A stretch of 64,000 nucleotides of DNA from COMBO-56-21 sp963705355 (lineage in GTDB: Archaea > Thermoplasmatota > Thermoplasmata > UBA10834). This document shows positions 32,865 through 41,171 of this stretch, piece after piece. Below the pieces are notes generated by a model that was not told where the DNA came from, did no database searches, and was given only the letters and a program-made list of their open reading frames with translations. The DNA lies in assembly GCA_963705355.1 (NCBI GenBank), contig OY970070.1, positions 1,178,001 to 1,242,000 on the forward strand, read 5' to 3'. Each line of letters opens with the position of its first letter. Position 1 is the first letter of the stretch. The translations under genes were made by a program, and so were the position numbers.

Positions 32865-33839
32865 CTATTTGTGATTTGTTCCACGGCGAGCGGCTTCAGC
32901 AGCGATGTGAGCGACCCGAGTGGGTTCTGGCACGCGGTGCTTCAAGAGCTGAATCGCGATGGCCTTTGCCTGCTCCGGAGAGACTCTGTGACCCGCAGAG
33001 ACATACACTGGCTTGCCCGATCTCTCCCCGAGTAAGGCATGGCCCACAAGCTTTCCATCCAATGTGATCCGGCTCGCTCCTTTGGGCGGCCAGGGCAATA
33101 TCTCACCGCATAACAGCTTCTTCGCCACCCCGATTGTTGGCACGTCGAAGACAACTCCGACTTGGCTCGTGATGCCGAATCGCTGAGGATGCAAAATCCC
33201 GTTCCCATCATACATCAGAATCATCTGGTCATCGATCAAATTCATGAGCGGTTCGATGAGAGGGATCTCCCTGAAGGCGAGGTAGGTCGGAACATACGGG
33301 AACTTCGCAGTCCCCTCCACGACCTGCCTATCCACCTCTTTCCTGGATTCAAAATCGAACTCGACGAGGGCTGCGTACGCATGCTCGTCTGCATACGCAA
33401 CGTCGATCCCTGCGACAGACTTGATCTTTCTCTTGTACTCCATCAGATTTAGATGTCGCTTCAGGTCGATCTGCTTCTTTCGCAACTTCTTCAGAGGGTA
33501 GTTGGATTTGAAATCAGAGAAGAGAACATTGTCAAGGTCCACTACTCTTGATCCCGAGATCTTGATCCCTTCCCCGCGAAGTAGCTCGACCTTCTTCTCG
33601 GGACCTCCTCCAGTATATCCGCCAACATATCCGTCAGACTGGACAACGCGCCGGCAAGGGACTCTCTCGATGTCCTCGTTTCTGCTCATTGCGAGCCCCA
33701 CGAATCTGCTGGCAACGATATCCCCCAAGGCCCTCGCGACTTCACCATATGTCGTCACTCGTCCTTCCGGCACTTGGGCCACGAGGTCATAGGTCGCCTT
33801 CCATAAGTCAGGCAGATCAGCAACCGAAGCCCTGCGCAT
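32865..33839 (-). CDS. Alkylguanine-transferase-like domain fused to endonuclease V
   Basis: 324 residues with two repair domains. The first (about 8-85) is an O6-alkylguanine-DNA alkyltransferase-type winged helix (VPEGRVTTYGEVA) with active-site Cys62 in VPCRRV; the usual PCHR has His, here Arg. The second (about 100-310) is endonuclease V, which nicks beside deoxyinosine: GIDVAY (D146), YLAFRE (E191) and MYDGNGILHP (D211) are the metal ligands. The same AGT–EndoV fusion is known from Ferroplasma, which supports a Thermoplasmatota origin. It heads the run with panE and gfcR. Confidence 0.88.
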   Translation of the reverse strand: MRRASVADLPDLWKATYDLVAQVPEGRVTTYGEVARALGDIVASRFVGLAMSRNEDIERVPCRRVVQSDGYVGGYTGGGPEKKVELLRGEGIKISGSRVVDLDNVLFSDFKSNYPLKKLRKKQIDLKRHLNLMEYKRKIKSVAGIDVAYADEHAYAALVEFDFESRKEVDRQVVEGTAKFPYVPTYLAFREIPLIEPLMNLIDDQMILMYDGNGILHPQRFGITSQVGVVFDVPTIGVAKKLLCGEILPWPPKGASRITLDGKLVGHALLGERSGKPVYVSAGHRVSPEQAKAIAIQLLKHRVPEPTRVAHIAAEAARRGTNHK

Positions 33840-33862
33840 CGAACCATGGACTGCACCTGAAA

Positions 33863-33871
33863 GTATTAAAT
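33863..33871 (+). promoter_or_regulatory. TATA box for the radical SAM gene at 33898
   Basis: GTATTAAAT, centred about 31 bases before ATG 33898, in the divergent gap with the AGT–EndoV gene. Confidence 0.5.
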
Positions 33872-33897
33872 GTGCGTGGGCACAACTACGATGTCAG

Positions 33898-34923
33898 ATG
33901 TCCTCGAATTCGCTCTCCGACTACTACGGAATCCTCGAAGGAGAAGTGAGAGCCAGGTATCTGAGAACCAAGGAGGATAGAGTACTTGTTGACCTCAAAT
34001 CGGATGAAGGGAGCCTCTGGAGAGCTCATGAGTCCGCACTATTGCGCCTCGGACAGCGGACAGGAGAGACCTCCTTGTTGGACCTGAAGGTCGAGCTGGG
34101 ACATCGGATGCTGGACAACTGCAGATTATGCGAGCGAAGATGCGGAGCGAAAAGAAGCTCGATGGAGACGGGTCATTGCGGAGTCTTGGAGGCCAAGATA
34201 ACCAGCGAGTTCCTGCACATGGGCGAAGAACCGGATCTCGTACCATCCTACACGATCTTCTTCTCCGGCTGTACCTTCAACTGCGTCTTCTGCCAGAACT
34301 GGGGTATCAGCACGAAACCTGACTCTGGAACCACGATTAGTGCGAGGACCTTGTCGAAGATGATCGAATCGAAAAGCGGCAGAACGGACCGCGGAGCAGG
34401 ACCAGGAGGCCCGCTCAGACTTGCCAGAAACGTCAATTGGGTCGGCGGCGATCCAACATCGAATCTACCGTACATTCTGGAAGTCCTTCGGGAGTGCAGG
34501 GCGAATCTTCCCCAAGTCTGGAATTCCAACATGTATCTAACCGAGGAGGCAATGAAGCTCCTGGACGGGATCATCGATGTCTATCTTACCGATTTCAAAT
34601 ATGGCAACGACAAATGCGCGCTCAGGTTATCCAAAGCACCAGACTACATGAGAATAATCGAGAGAAACCACATCGTGGCTAGGACGCAAGCGGAGATGAT
34701 CATCAGGCATCTCGTTCTCCCAGGGCACGTCGAGTGCTGTACTCGTCCTGTGCTCACTTGGATCGCAGAGAACCTGCATGACGTGAAAGTCAACGTGATG
34801 GCCCAGTATCGCCCGGAACACAGAGCGGCGAATTACGAAGAGATATCGAGACCGCTGCGCTTGGCAGAGTATCTGGAAGCGTTGGAGATTGCGGAACAGC
34901 TAGGCCTTGAGCTTTGCCATTAG
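33898..34923 (+). CDS. Radical SAM protein, PFL-activating-enzyme-like
   Basis: 341 residues. A Cys-rich N-terminal segment (CRLCERRC...GHCG, about 80-101) precedes the radical SAM motif GCTFNCVFCQNW (C-x3-C-x2-C) near 125. The rest is the TIM-barrel half with NVNWVGGDPTSNLPY and YLTDFKYGN. This matches the PflX-like branch (COG1313) of pyruvate formate-lyase-activase relatives, whose target is unknown; no glycyl radical enzyme is in the window. It transcribes toward the prepilin peptidase gene, which has its own TATA element. Confidence 0.78.
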   Translation: MSSNSLSDYYGILEGEVRARYLRTKEDRVLVDLKSDEGSLWRAHESALLRLGQRTGETSLLDLKVELGHRMLDNCRLCERRCGAKRSSMETGHCGVLEAKITSEFLHMGEEPDLVPSYTIFFSGCTFNCVFCQNWGISTKPDSGTTISARTLSKMIESKSGRTDRGAGPGGPLRLARNVNWVGGDPTSNLPYILEVLRECRANLPQVWNSNMYLTEEAMKLLDGIIDVYLTDFKYGNDKCALRLSKAPDYMRIIERNHIVARTQAEMIIRHLVLPGHVECCTRPVLTWIAENLHDVKVNVMAQYRPEHRAANYEEISRPLRLAEYLEALEIAEQLGLELCH

Positions 34924-34974
34924 CTAATTGCTGCCGGCTGGCCCGCGAAGTTGCACGAACCACATCTAGAACGT

Positions 34975-34985
34975 CTTAAGTATGG
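34975..34985 (+). promoter_or_regulatory. TATA-like element for the prepilin peptidase gene
   Basis: CTTAAGTATGG centred 25 bases before GTG 35004, suggesting leaderless translation. Confidence 0.5.
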
Positions 34986-35003
34986 ACATTGTAATCCATT
35001 TGC

Positions 35004-35897
35004 GTGGATTCCGCAGAAGCTATCAATGCGTTGCGGCTTGTCTCCGGCGTCTCTGTCCTGGCCTATGCCTCTGTTCTGGACCTGAGAACAAGAAAAGTGC
35101 CCAACGTCCACTGGATTGGGCTCGCCGCGGCAGGCCTGGGCTTCATCCTGGTGCAGTTGATGCTTGACGAGAGGCCGCTTGAATATCTCCTTATCTTCGT
35201 GCCGATATTAGCAATTCTTGCGGACATCTACTGGGGTTCGGAAGAGGAAAGCGCGAAGGCGAGATTCACGACGATCGGGAAGTACGCATTGGCCGTGGCC
35301 TCCATTCTGCTATTGGCCTATCTGTACGGAGACGCAGAGTACTTCCAGCACCTCCTGGCCGTCCCGTGCATGATGCTGTTCGTCGTGGCGCTGTACATGC
35401 TGGATGCTATTCGCGGAGGTGCAGATGCCAAGGCGCTTATCTCTCTCTCAATCCTCTTCCCGTTCTATCCAGTGTTCGGCTCGTATCCCCTCCTTCATGC
35501 TCACTCACCCTCCGCGGAGATCCTCTTTCCATTCTCATTCGGGATCCTGGTCAATGCAGCAATCATCGTGGCGCTCACACCGCTGGCATTTCTTGTCCGT
35601 AACCTCGTAAATAGAGAGTTTGAATTTCCTCTTGGTCTGCTTGGGTACAAAATCGAGGCTATGGAGGTCGCGCGGAAGCATGTCTGGCTTATGGAAAGTA
35701 TCGTTGACGACAAGCACATCACACACGCTAGACCGCGGAACCAGGAGAACCAGAGCTCGGACATTGATCTCTTGGTCAAGGCTGGTCACAGGAGAGTCTG
35801 GGTGACGCCGAAGATTCCGTTCATTGTCCCGATCCTAGCGAGCTTGATCCTGACCGTTGCTGTCGGGAATCTGCTGCTGCTAATCTTTCCTCTCTGA
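35004..35897 (+). CDS. Archaeal prepilin/preflagellin peptidase (A24 family)
   Basis: 297 residues, GTG start. Membrane aspartic protease that cleaves type IV pilin-like signal peptides of archaella, pili or surface-binding proteins. Seen: about seven hydrophobic segments, the first catalytic Asp in SVLDLRTRKVPN (about 26) and the second in RGGADAKAL, the archaeal form of the GxGD motif. A soluble loop of about 60 residues with a KHVWLMESI stretch sits before the last membrane segment, as in FlaK/PibD relatives. No pilin genes are nearby. The 3' end overlaps the convergent glycosylase gene by 18 bases. Confidence 0.85.
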   Translation: MDSAEAINALRLVSGVSVLAYASVLDLRTRKVPNVHWIGLAAAGLGFILVQLMLDERPLEYLLIFVPILAILADIYWGSEEESAKARFTTIGKYALAVASILLLAYLYGDAEYFQHLLAVPCMMLFVVALYMLDAIRGGADAKALISLSILFPFYPVFGSYPLLHAHSPSAEILFPFSFGILVNAAIIVALTPLAFLVRNLVNREFEFPLGLLGYKIEAMEVARKHVWLMESIVDDKHITHARPRNQENQSSDIDLLVKAGHRRVWVTPKIPFIVPILASLILTVAVGNLLLLIFPL

Positions 35898-36533
35898 CGG
35901 ACATTCGTCGCCGAGAGGGCACGTGTCACAAACCGGTGTCTTTCTGCATCGGGTCTTGCAGTGAGTGACGATCAAGGCATGCATCTCGGAGTAGTCCTTG
36001 ACATTCCGGCGAAGCGACGACTCGAATAGCCTCTTCGTCGCATCGCATCCTTTGCTCGTTGTCATCTCCAGACGAGCAAGCAAGCGATTCGTGTATGTAT
36101 CGACAACGAAGCTGGGTTTACGAAGCGCATAGAGCAGAATCGAGTCTGCCGTCTCCGGACCGATCCCTGGAATCCCGAGCAACTCAATTCTCAACCTGTC
36201 TACAGGACGAGCACGCATGAGTTCGAAACTGCCGCCATACTTCTCGATGATGTACTTCGAGAATGCAATGAGATACCGCGCCTTCTGCCGATAGAATCCA
36301 GAGGGGCGGATCGCGCTCTCCAATCTGGCAATGCTCGCTCTGGCGATTGCTTTCGGAGACATGAGACCGCTACGCTTTAGATTTGCAACCGCCTTCTCCA
36401 CGTTCGCCCAAGCGGTGTTCTGAGTCAGAATGGCTCCGGCCATTATCTCAAAGGTACTTTCTCCAGGCCACCAATTAGACTCACCATACTCGGCCCGAAG
36501 CATGCGCAACAGTCTGGGAATGGTCAGTGCCAT
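35880..36533 (-). CDS. Endonuclease III-related DNA glycosylase (MagIII-like)
   Basis: 217 residues of the helix-hairpin-helix GPD superfamily (COG2231 type). The hairpin reads IPGIGPETADSILLYA with Glu where endonuclease III has its catalytic Lys, followed by FVVDTYTNRLLARL with the conserved Asp. This is the pattern of monofunctional glycosylases such as MagIII, which removes alkylated adenine. A C-terminal Cys loop (C-x5-C-x2-C-x5-C) should hold an Fe-S cluster. It is the last of a minus-strand run thiL, amrS and this gene. Confidence 0.75.
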   Translation of the reverse strand: MALTIPRLLRMLRAEYGESNWWPGESTFEIMAGAILTQNTAWANVEKAVANLKRSGLMSPKAIARASIARLESAIRPSGFYRQKARYLIAFSKYIIEKYGGSFELMRARPVDRLRIELLGIPGIGPETADSILLYALRKPSFVVDTYTNRLLARLEMTTSKGCDATKRLFESSLRRNVKDYSEMHALIVTHCKTRCRKTPVCDTCPLGDECPSERKD

Positions 36534-36550
36534 CCTGCACCCTTCCGAGA

Positions 36551-37573
36551 TCAGACCACCAAGTTGATATCAGAACCGCACTTGCCGCACTTGTTTCCTT
36601 TTAGATTGGCGGATCGGACCCAGAACCCCTCTCTCTCTATCACGCGCGTCCCGCACTTTGGACAGTAGGTGTCGTCCTTATCCCCGGCGAAAACGTTGCC
36701 GAGATAGACGAACTCCGCTCCCGCCTTCCGAGCTTGTTCATACGCTTGGGTGAGAGTCTTCTCAGATGTCTGTGGCACCCTCGTGAGCTTGTAGTCCGGA
36801 TGGAATGCAGAGAAGTGTATCGGGATCTCGGCTCCCAGCGAATCGACCGCCCATTTCGAGAACTCAGAAATCTCATCCAAGGAATCGTTGTGCTCCGGGA
36901 TTATCAAGTAAGTGAGCTCCACATGGATTCCCAGCTCGACCGCCACCTCGCAAGCCTTCAGGACAGGCGCGAGTGTTCCGCCGCAAATCTCTTTGTAAAA
37001 CTGCTCTCTGAATGCCTTGACATCGATGTTCATTGCGTCAATCACGCCCTTCAGCTCTCTGAGTGGCGCTTCCTGGATGTAGCCGTTGGTGACGTAGTTC
37101 GTCCTCAGTCCGGCAGCGTGGGCAGCCTTCGATGCGACGGTTGTGAATTCGTGCCAGATGGTGGGTTCGTTGTAGGTCCAGGAGACCGAACTTGAACCCG
37201 TGTTCCTGGCATATCTGACGACGTCATCGGGTGTGATCTCAGTCAAATCGAACTGATCGAACTTCGCTCTGGAAATGGTGAAGTTCTGGCAGTGCTGGCA
37301 GAACAGGTTGCAACCGATGCTCCCGAAGGAGATTGACGTGGTCCCCGGTAGGAAATGGAACAGAGGTTTCTTCTCGATTGGATCGGGATGTATTGAGGAG
37401 GCCAGGCCGTAAATCAAGGAATAGAGGGCCCCGGATCTGTTCTCCCGTACGCCGCACAGTCCTCTCTTGCCATCTGCCACTAAGCAAGAATGAGGGCAGA
37501 GGCTGCATCTGACCTTCCCGCCCTCTCTGGCATAGAACTGGGCCTCATTGCTGGCGTGACCGGAAGTGCTCAT
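36551..37573 (-). CDS. amrS: AmmeMemoRadiSam-system radical SAM enzyme
   Basis: 340 residues. N-terminal Cys cluster (CSLCPHSC...GLCG, about 23-42), radical SAM motif GCNLFCQHCQN (C-x3-C-x2-C) near 87, and NEPTIWHEF, YVTNGYI and MNIDVKAF segments typical of AmrS. A C-terminal zinc ribbon (CPKCG and CGKCG) ends the protein. The partner AMMECR1 and Memo genes that give the family its name are not in the window. Its start overlaps thiL by 29 bases, so the two are coupled. Its substrate is unknown. Confidence 0.85.
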   Translation of the reverse strand: MSTSGHASNEAQFYAREGGKVRCSLCPHSCLVADGKRGLCGVRENRSGALYSLIYGLASSIHPDPIEKKPLFHFLPGTTSISFGSIGCNLFCQHCQNFTISRAKFDQFDLTEITPDDVVRYARNTGSSSVSWTYNEPTIWHEFTTVASKAAHAAGLRTNYVTNGYIQEAPLRELKGVIDAMNIDVKAFREQFYKEICGGTLAPVLKACEVAVELGIHVELTYLIIPEHNDSLDEISEFSKWAVDSLGAEIPIHFSAFHPDYKLTRVPQTSEKTLTQAYEQARKAGAEFVYLGNVFAGDKDDTYCPKCGTRVIEREGFWVRSANLKGNKCGKCGSDINLVV

Positions 37574-38522
37574 AGCCGAGGTTCTCCAGCTTCTCGCGCT
37601 TTCCGTTGTCTATGAGGATGTTCTCCTCGCCGCTCGTGACCTTCCCTATGACGGTCATGGGGCAGCCGCACTCTCCCGAAAGCTTGGCGAGATCGTCCTC
37701 CGCCTCACGCTTGATTGTGAACAGAAGCTCGAAATCATCTCCGAAGTTGAGAACCAAGTCCTTCTGCCGCTCCAGGTCGTGGAAGGCCAACTCGACCTCC
37801 TTGGCCTTCGGAATGCGTGCGTAGTCGACCTCGTAGGTCATGCCGGAGCTGCTTGACATCTCGAATATCGAGGTGGAAAGGCCATCGGAGATGTCCATGG
37901 CGGAGGTGACGAATCCGGACCTGCTTAACAGCATTCCCTCGCGAACTCTCGGCCACGGCCTCTTCAGTGCGTCCTCTGCTTCCTTCAATCCCAAGGCTCT
38001 CTTCAGCGAATAGAATCCGGAACCGGCCCTCCCGAGGTTGCCAGTGACTGCTATTAGGTCGCCTGCCTTCGCCCCTTTTCTCAAGAGAATGCCATCTTTC
38101 GCGACTTCGCCGAATGCGGTTCCGCAGAGGACGAGGTCGTCGTGCTCCTTGGTGTCGCCGCCGACGATGCTCGTGTTGAACCGCCTAGCGCAGTCGTTCA
38201 TCCCGTCGACCATCTGCTCGATGAACTCGATCGGGTGGCCCCTCGTGATGCCGATCGCGGTGACAAGGCCGAGCGGGGTGCCGCCCATCGCTGCTATGTC
38301 GCTCAGGTTGACCGCGATGATCGACCAGCCAATATCGTAAGGCCCCATTCCCTTCGGGATGTGGGCCTTTGTCACCATCATGTCGGTCGTAATCAGAAGA
38401 TATCTGTTTCCGATGTCGATTGCGGCGCAGTCGTCGCCCGGGCCAATCGTCGCATCGCTCTTGATGATCCTCTCGATGATCCTGATCGTTTCTCTCTCGC
38501 CCAGCGTGCCCAGGGTCTTCAT
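37545..38522 (-). CDS. thiL: Thiamine-monophosphate kinase
   Basis: 325 residues, PurM/ThiL fold. Phosphorylates thiamine phosphate to thiamine diphosphate. Seen: ATIGPGDDCAAI at the N-terminus, TTDMMV, the SDIAAMGGTPLG signature, GGDT, AVTGNLGRAG, and AMDISDGL with the metal-binding Asp. First gene of the run with amrS and the MagIII-like gene; there is no other thiamine gene nearby. Confidence 0.94.
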   Translation of the reverse strand: MKTLGTLGERETIRIIERIIKSDATIGPGDDCAAIDIGNRYLLITTDMMVTKAHIPKGMGPYDIGWSIIAVNLSDIAAMGGTPLGLVTAIGITRGHPIEFIEQMVDGMNDCARRFNTSIVGGDTKEHDDLVLCGTAFGEVAKDGILLRKGAKAGDLIAVTGNLGRAGSGFYSLKRALGLKEAEDALKRPWPRVREGMLLSRSGFVTSAMDISDGLSTSIFEMSSSSGMTYEVDYARIPKAKEVELAFHDLERQKDLVLNFGDDFELLFTIKREAEDDLAKLSGECGCPMTVIGKVTSGEENILIDNGKREKLENLGYEHFRSRQQ

Positions 38523-38645
38523 GACTGGTACACATTCTCCACGGGCTATTAAGACTTTTCAACGGCAGCCCGGAGTGGCTGCTGGGTAGCATGACAAGCC
38601 TTAACGTACTAATATGGGAAGGCCTATTCCTGCGCGGTCATCTGA

Positions 38646-39896
38646 ATGCGGGTTGAGGTGCCGTACGGGGGAGGCAGGGAAATCGTGGAGGTTCCCGACG
38701 GGAACCTCGGCGAGATCGTCTACCAGAAGGATGTGAAGGCGGACGACAAGGTTCAGATCGTTCTGGACGCCGTGAAGAAGCCCGTCAACTCGAAGCCGCT
38801 CCCGGAGTTCCTGAAGGGGGGGAAGAACGTCTTGGTCATCGTCAACGACGCCACAAGGCCCACCCCTACGTGGAGGATAATCAGTGCGATCCTTCCATTT
38901 CTAATCAACAAGAAAGTGAAGTATCTTGTCGCGACTGGGATGCATCGAGCCCCGACAGAGGAGGAGTTCAATTACATCTTCGGTGACTTGTATCCTCAGA
39001 TCAAGGAGGACGTCCACGTTCACGATGCGAAGAAGAGCGAGACGGTCTTTCTGGGGACTTCAAAGAACGGCACTCCGCTCAAGCTGAACAAGTTGGTCGT
39101 GGATGCGGACAGAATCATCGTGGTCAGCAGCGTCGAACCCCACTACTTCGCCGGCTATACAGGCGGCAGGAAGTCCTTTCTTCCGGGTGTGTCAGCCTAC
39201 GAGACGATAGAGGCGAACCACAGACTGGCGCTAAGCATAAACGCTCAGTCGCTCAGGCTCGCTGGGAATCCCGTCGCGGAGGATATGGAAGACGCGATGA
39301 AGGCTCTCAAGGACAAGATGATATTCTCGATAATGGTCGTGTTGGACAAGAATCACAGAACATGCTACGCCTATGCGGGAGACCTGTGGGGAGCCTTCCG
39401 AAAGGCGAAGGACATGGCTGATGACGTCTTCGTCATCGATCTGAATAAGAGGGCCGATATCGTGGTGGCTGTCACGGCGTTCCCCTACGACATAGACCTG
39501 TATCAGTCGCAGAAGGCGCTCGACAACGCGAAGTTCGCTGTGAGAGACGGCGGAATCATCATTCTCGTCAGCGCCTGCCGGGACGGCGTTGGGCCGCCCA
39601 ATTTCCTCGATCTACTCGGAAGCGCGAGCACACCGAAGGAAGCTTTGGACAAGATCGCTCAGGGGTACAAGCTGGGCTACCACAAAGCGGCGAAGATGGC
39701 AGAGATAGGGCTGAAGTGCAGGATGTTCGCGGTCACCAAATTGGATCCCGCGACAGCAAGGAAGGCGCATCTTACGCCTGTCAACAGCATCCAAGAAGCA
39801 GTGGACATAGCCATCCGCGAGTTAGGGCCAAAGTCCAAGGTGACGTTTATTATGGACGCTGTGATTACAGTCCCCAGAATCCTGGGAACGCAGTGA
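38646..39896 (+). CDS. larA: LarA-family (lactate racemase-like) protein
   Basis: 416 residues. LarA uses a nickel-pincer nucleotide to racemise lactate or related 2-hydroxy acids. Seen: VNDATRPTPTW, ATGMHRAPTEEE with the catalytic His, and EPHYFAGYTGGRKSFLPG carrying the conserved His and Lys to which the cofactor attaches. The residues needed for the nickel cofactor seem present, but many LarA homologues act on other acids. LarB, LarC and LarE, which build the cofactor, are not in the window. Followed after 30 bases by an Fe-S oxidoreductase gene on the same strand. Confidence 0.85.
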   Translation: MRVEVPYGGGREIVEVPDGNLGEIVYQKDVKADDKVQIVLDAVKKPVNSKPLPEFLKGGKNVLVIVNDATRPTPTWRIISAILPFLINKKVKYLVATGMHRAPTEEEFNYIFGDLYPQIKEDVHVHDAKKSETVFLGTSKNGTPLKLNKLVVDADRIIVVSSVEPHYFAGYTGGRKSFLPGVSAYETIEANHRLALSINAQSLRLAGNPVAEDMEDAMKALKDKMIFSIMVVLDKNHRTCYAYAGDLWGAFRKAKDMADDVFVIDLNKRADIVVAVTAFPYDIDLYQSQKALDNAKFAVRDGGIIILVSACRDGVGPPNFLDLLGSASTPKEALDKIAQGYKLGYHKAAKMAEIGLKCRMFAVTKLDPATARKAHLTPVNSIQEAVDIAIRELGPKSKVTFIMDAVITVPRILGTQ

Positions 39897-39926
39897 AACC
39901 GCTGTTATTGACGAGCAAATGATGCT

Positions 39927-41039
39927 ATGCCGAGGAAGAAGTACATCAAAGCAGAACGCGCGAAGAAGCTGGAGAAGGAGATGCTCACGTGCACCTTCTG
40001 TGGCTTCTGCAAGAGCGTCTGCCCGTACTTCGAGGACAATCAGTGGGATCCGTCCGTCGCTAGGGGCAAGGTCATCCTCGCGTACGGCCTCGCCAGACAG
40101 GAGATACCGGCCGACGAATCCGTAGTGCAGAGGCTTTACCAGTGCACTACGTGCAAGGACTGCGAGAGAAGGTGCCCGTCCAACATTAGGGTAGTGGACA
40201 TAGTGGAAGCCGCTAGAGCTGACCTAATCGAAGCTGGCTGTGTCCTTCCCGCACACAAAAAGGTCATTGAAAACATAAGGAAGACGAAGAATCCCTATGG
40301 CGAAACCTCCACGGTCGACTTCGGCGTGCCCGTCAAAAAGGCCGAGATCGGCTACTTCATTGGCTGCACTGCCAGATACAGGCAGCCTGAGATAGCTAGG
40401 CACACGATCTCTCTTCTGAAGAAGCTCAATGTCGATTTCACTCTCGTGGACGAGGTCTGCTGCGGCAGCACTTTGCAGAGGATTGGCGCCAAGGAGAAGG
40501 ACTACGTAAGGCTGATGAAAGCCAATGTCGACGCTGCAAAGAAGCTGGGAGTGAAGAAGCTCCTCTTCACCTGTGCAGGCTGCCTGAGGATGTTCAAGGA
40601 GCAGTATCCGAAGTATGTCGAGGTGCCCTTCGAGGTCGAACATCTCGTGCAATTCCTGTCGAAACAGAATCTGAGACTCAGACCGTTCCCCAAGAGGATC
40701 ACATACCACGATCCTTGCCATCTTGGCAGGCACCTCAAGATCTACGACGAGCCACGCAAGGTCATCAGCATGATCCCGGAGGCCAAATTCGTCGAGCTGG
40801 CCGAGAACAAGGAAACCGCCAGATGCTGCGGAGGAGGGGGCGGGGTCAGATCCGCGGACCCTCAGGCGGCCCAGAGGATCGCCTCTAGACGAGTGAAATC
40901 CGCATCGGAAATCGCCGACATAATGGTGTCATCGTGTCCGTTCTGCGTGAGCAATCTTAGATACGGGAACGAGATCGTCAAGGTCGACATCGAGATAAAA
41001 GACATAGCCGAGCTGGTCGATGACCTTCTGGTGGCTTAG
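39927..41039 (+). CDS. Fe-S oxidoreductase subunit with two 4Fe-4S and two CCG domains
   Basis: 370 residues similar to HdrD, GlpC and LldE-type proteins. Two ferredoxin motifs near the N-terminus (CTFCGFCKSVCP and CTTCKDCERRCP), then two CCG domains (DEVCCGST with its downstream CAGCL, and ARCCGGGGGV with CPFC) that bind an unusual 4Fe-4S cluster or zinc. Such subunits pass electrons from a flavin dehydrogenase to quinone or thiol acceptors. Following the LarA-family gene suggests 2-hydroxy-acid oxidation, but no flavin subunit is adjacent. The FolP frame continues directly after its TAG stop. Confidence 0.85.
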   Translation: MPRKKYIKAERAKKLEKEMLTCTFCGFCKSVCPYFEDNQWDPSVARGKVILAYGLARQEIPADESVVQRLYQCTTCKDCERRCPSNIRVVDIVEAARADLIEAGCVLPAHKKVIENIRKTKNPYGETSTVDFGVPVKKAEIGYFIGCTARYRQPEIARHTISLLKKLNVDFTLVDEVCCGSTLQRIGAKEKDYVRLMKANVDAAKKLGVKKLLFTCAGCLRMFKEQYPKYVEVPFEVEHLVQFLSKQNLRLRPFPKRITYHDPCHLGRHLKIYDEPRKVISMIPEAKFVELAENKETARCCGGGGGVRSADPQAAQRIASRRVKSASEIADIMVSSCPFCVSNLRYGNEIVKVDIEIKDIAELVDDLLVA

Positions 41040-41171
41040 GGCCGGAGGTCGATTGATCTGATCAAGCGCGACGACAGGAAAGGGCAGAGGAGTCTGTCTA
41101 GATCACAAAGAAGGCTCCCACAGTCCATCAAGCTAGGCACCTGCCTGCTCAAGCTCGACGAACCTAGGATA

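Noticed and set aside
41037..41039. TAG between the Fe-S gene and folP as a pyrrolysine codon
   Set aside because: No pyrrolysine genes are in the window, the Fe-S protein already ends at a normal family position, and the following residues before FolP look like a linker. Mentioned only as one option in the folP finding.
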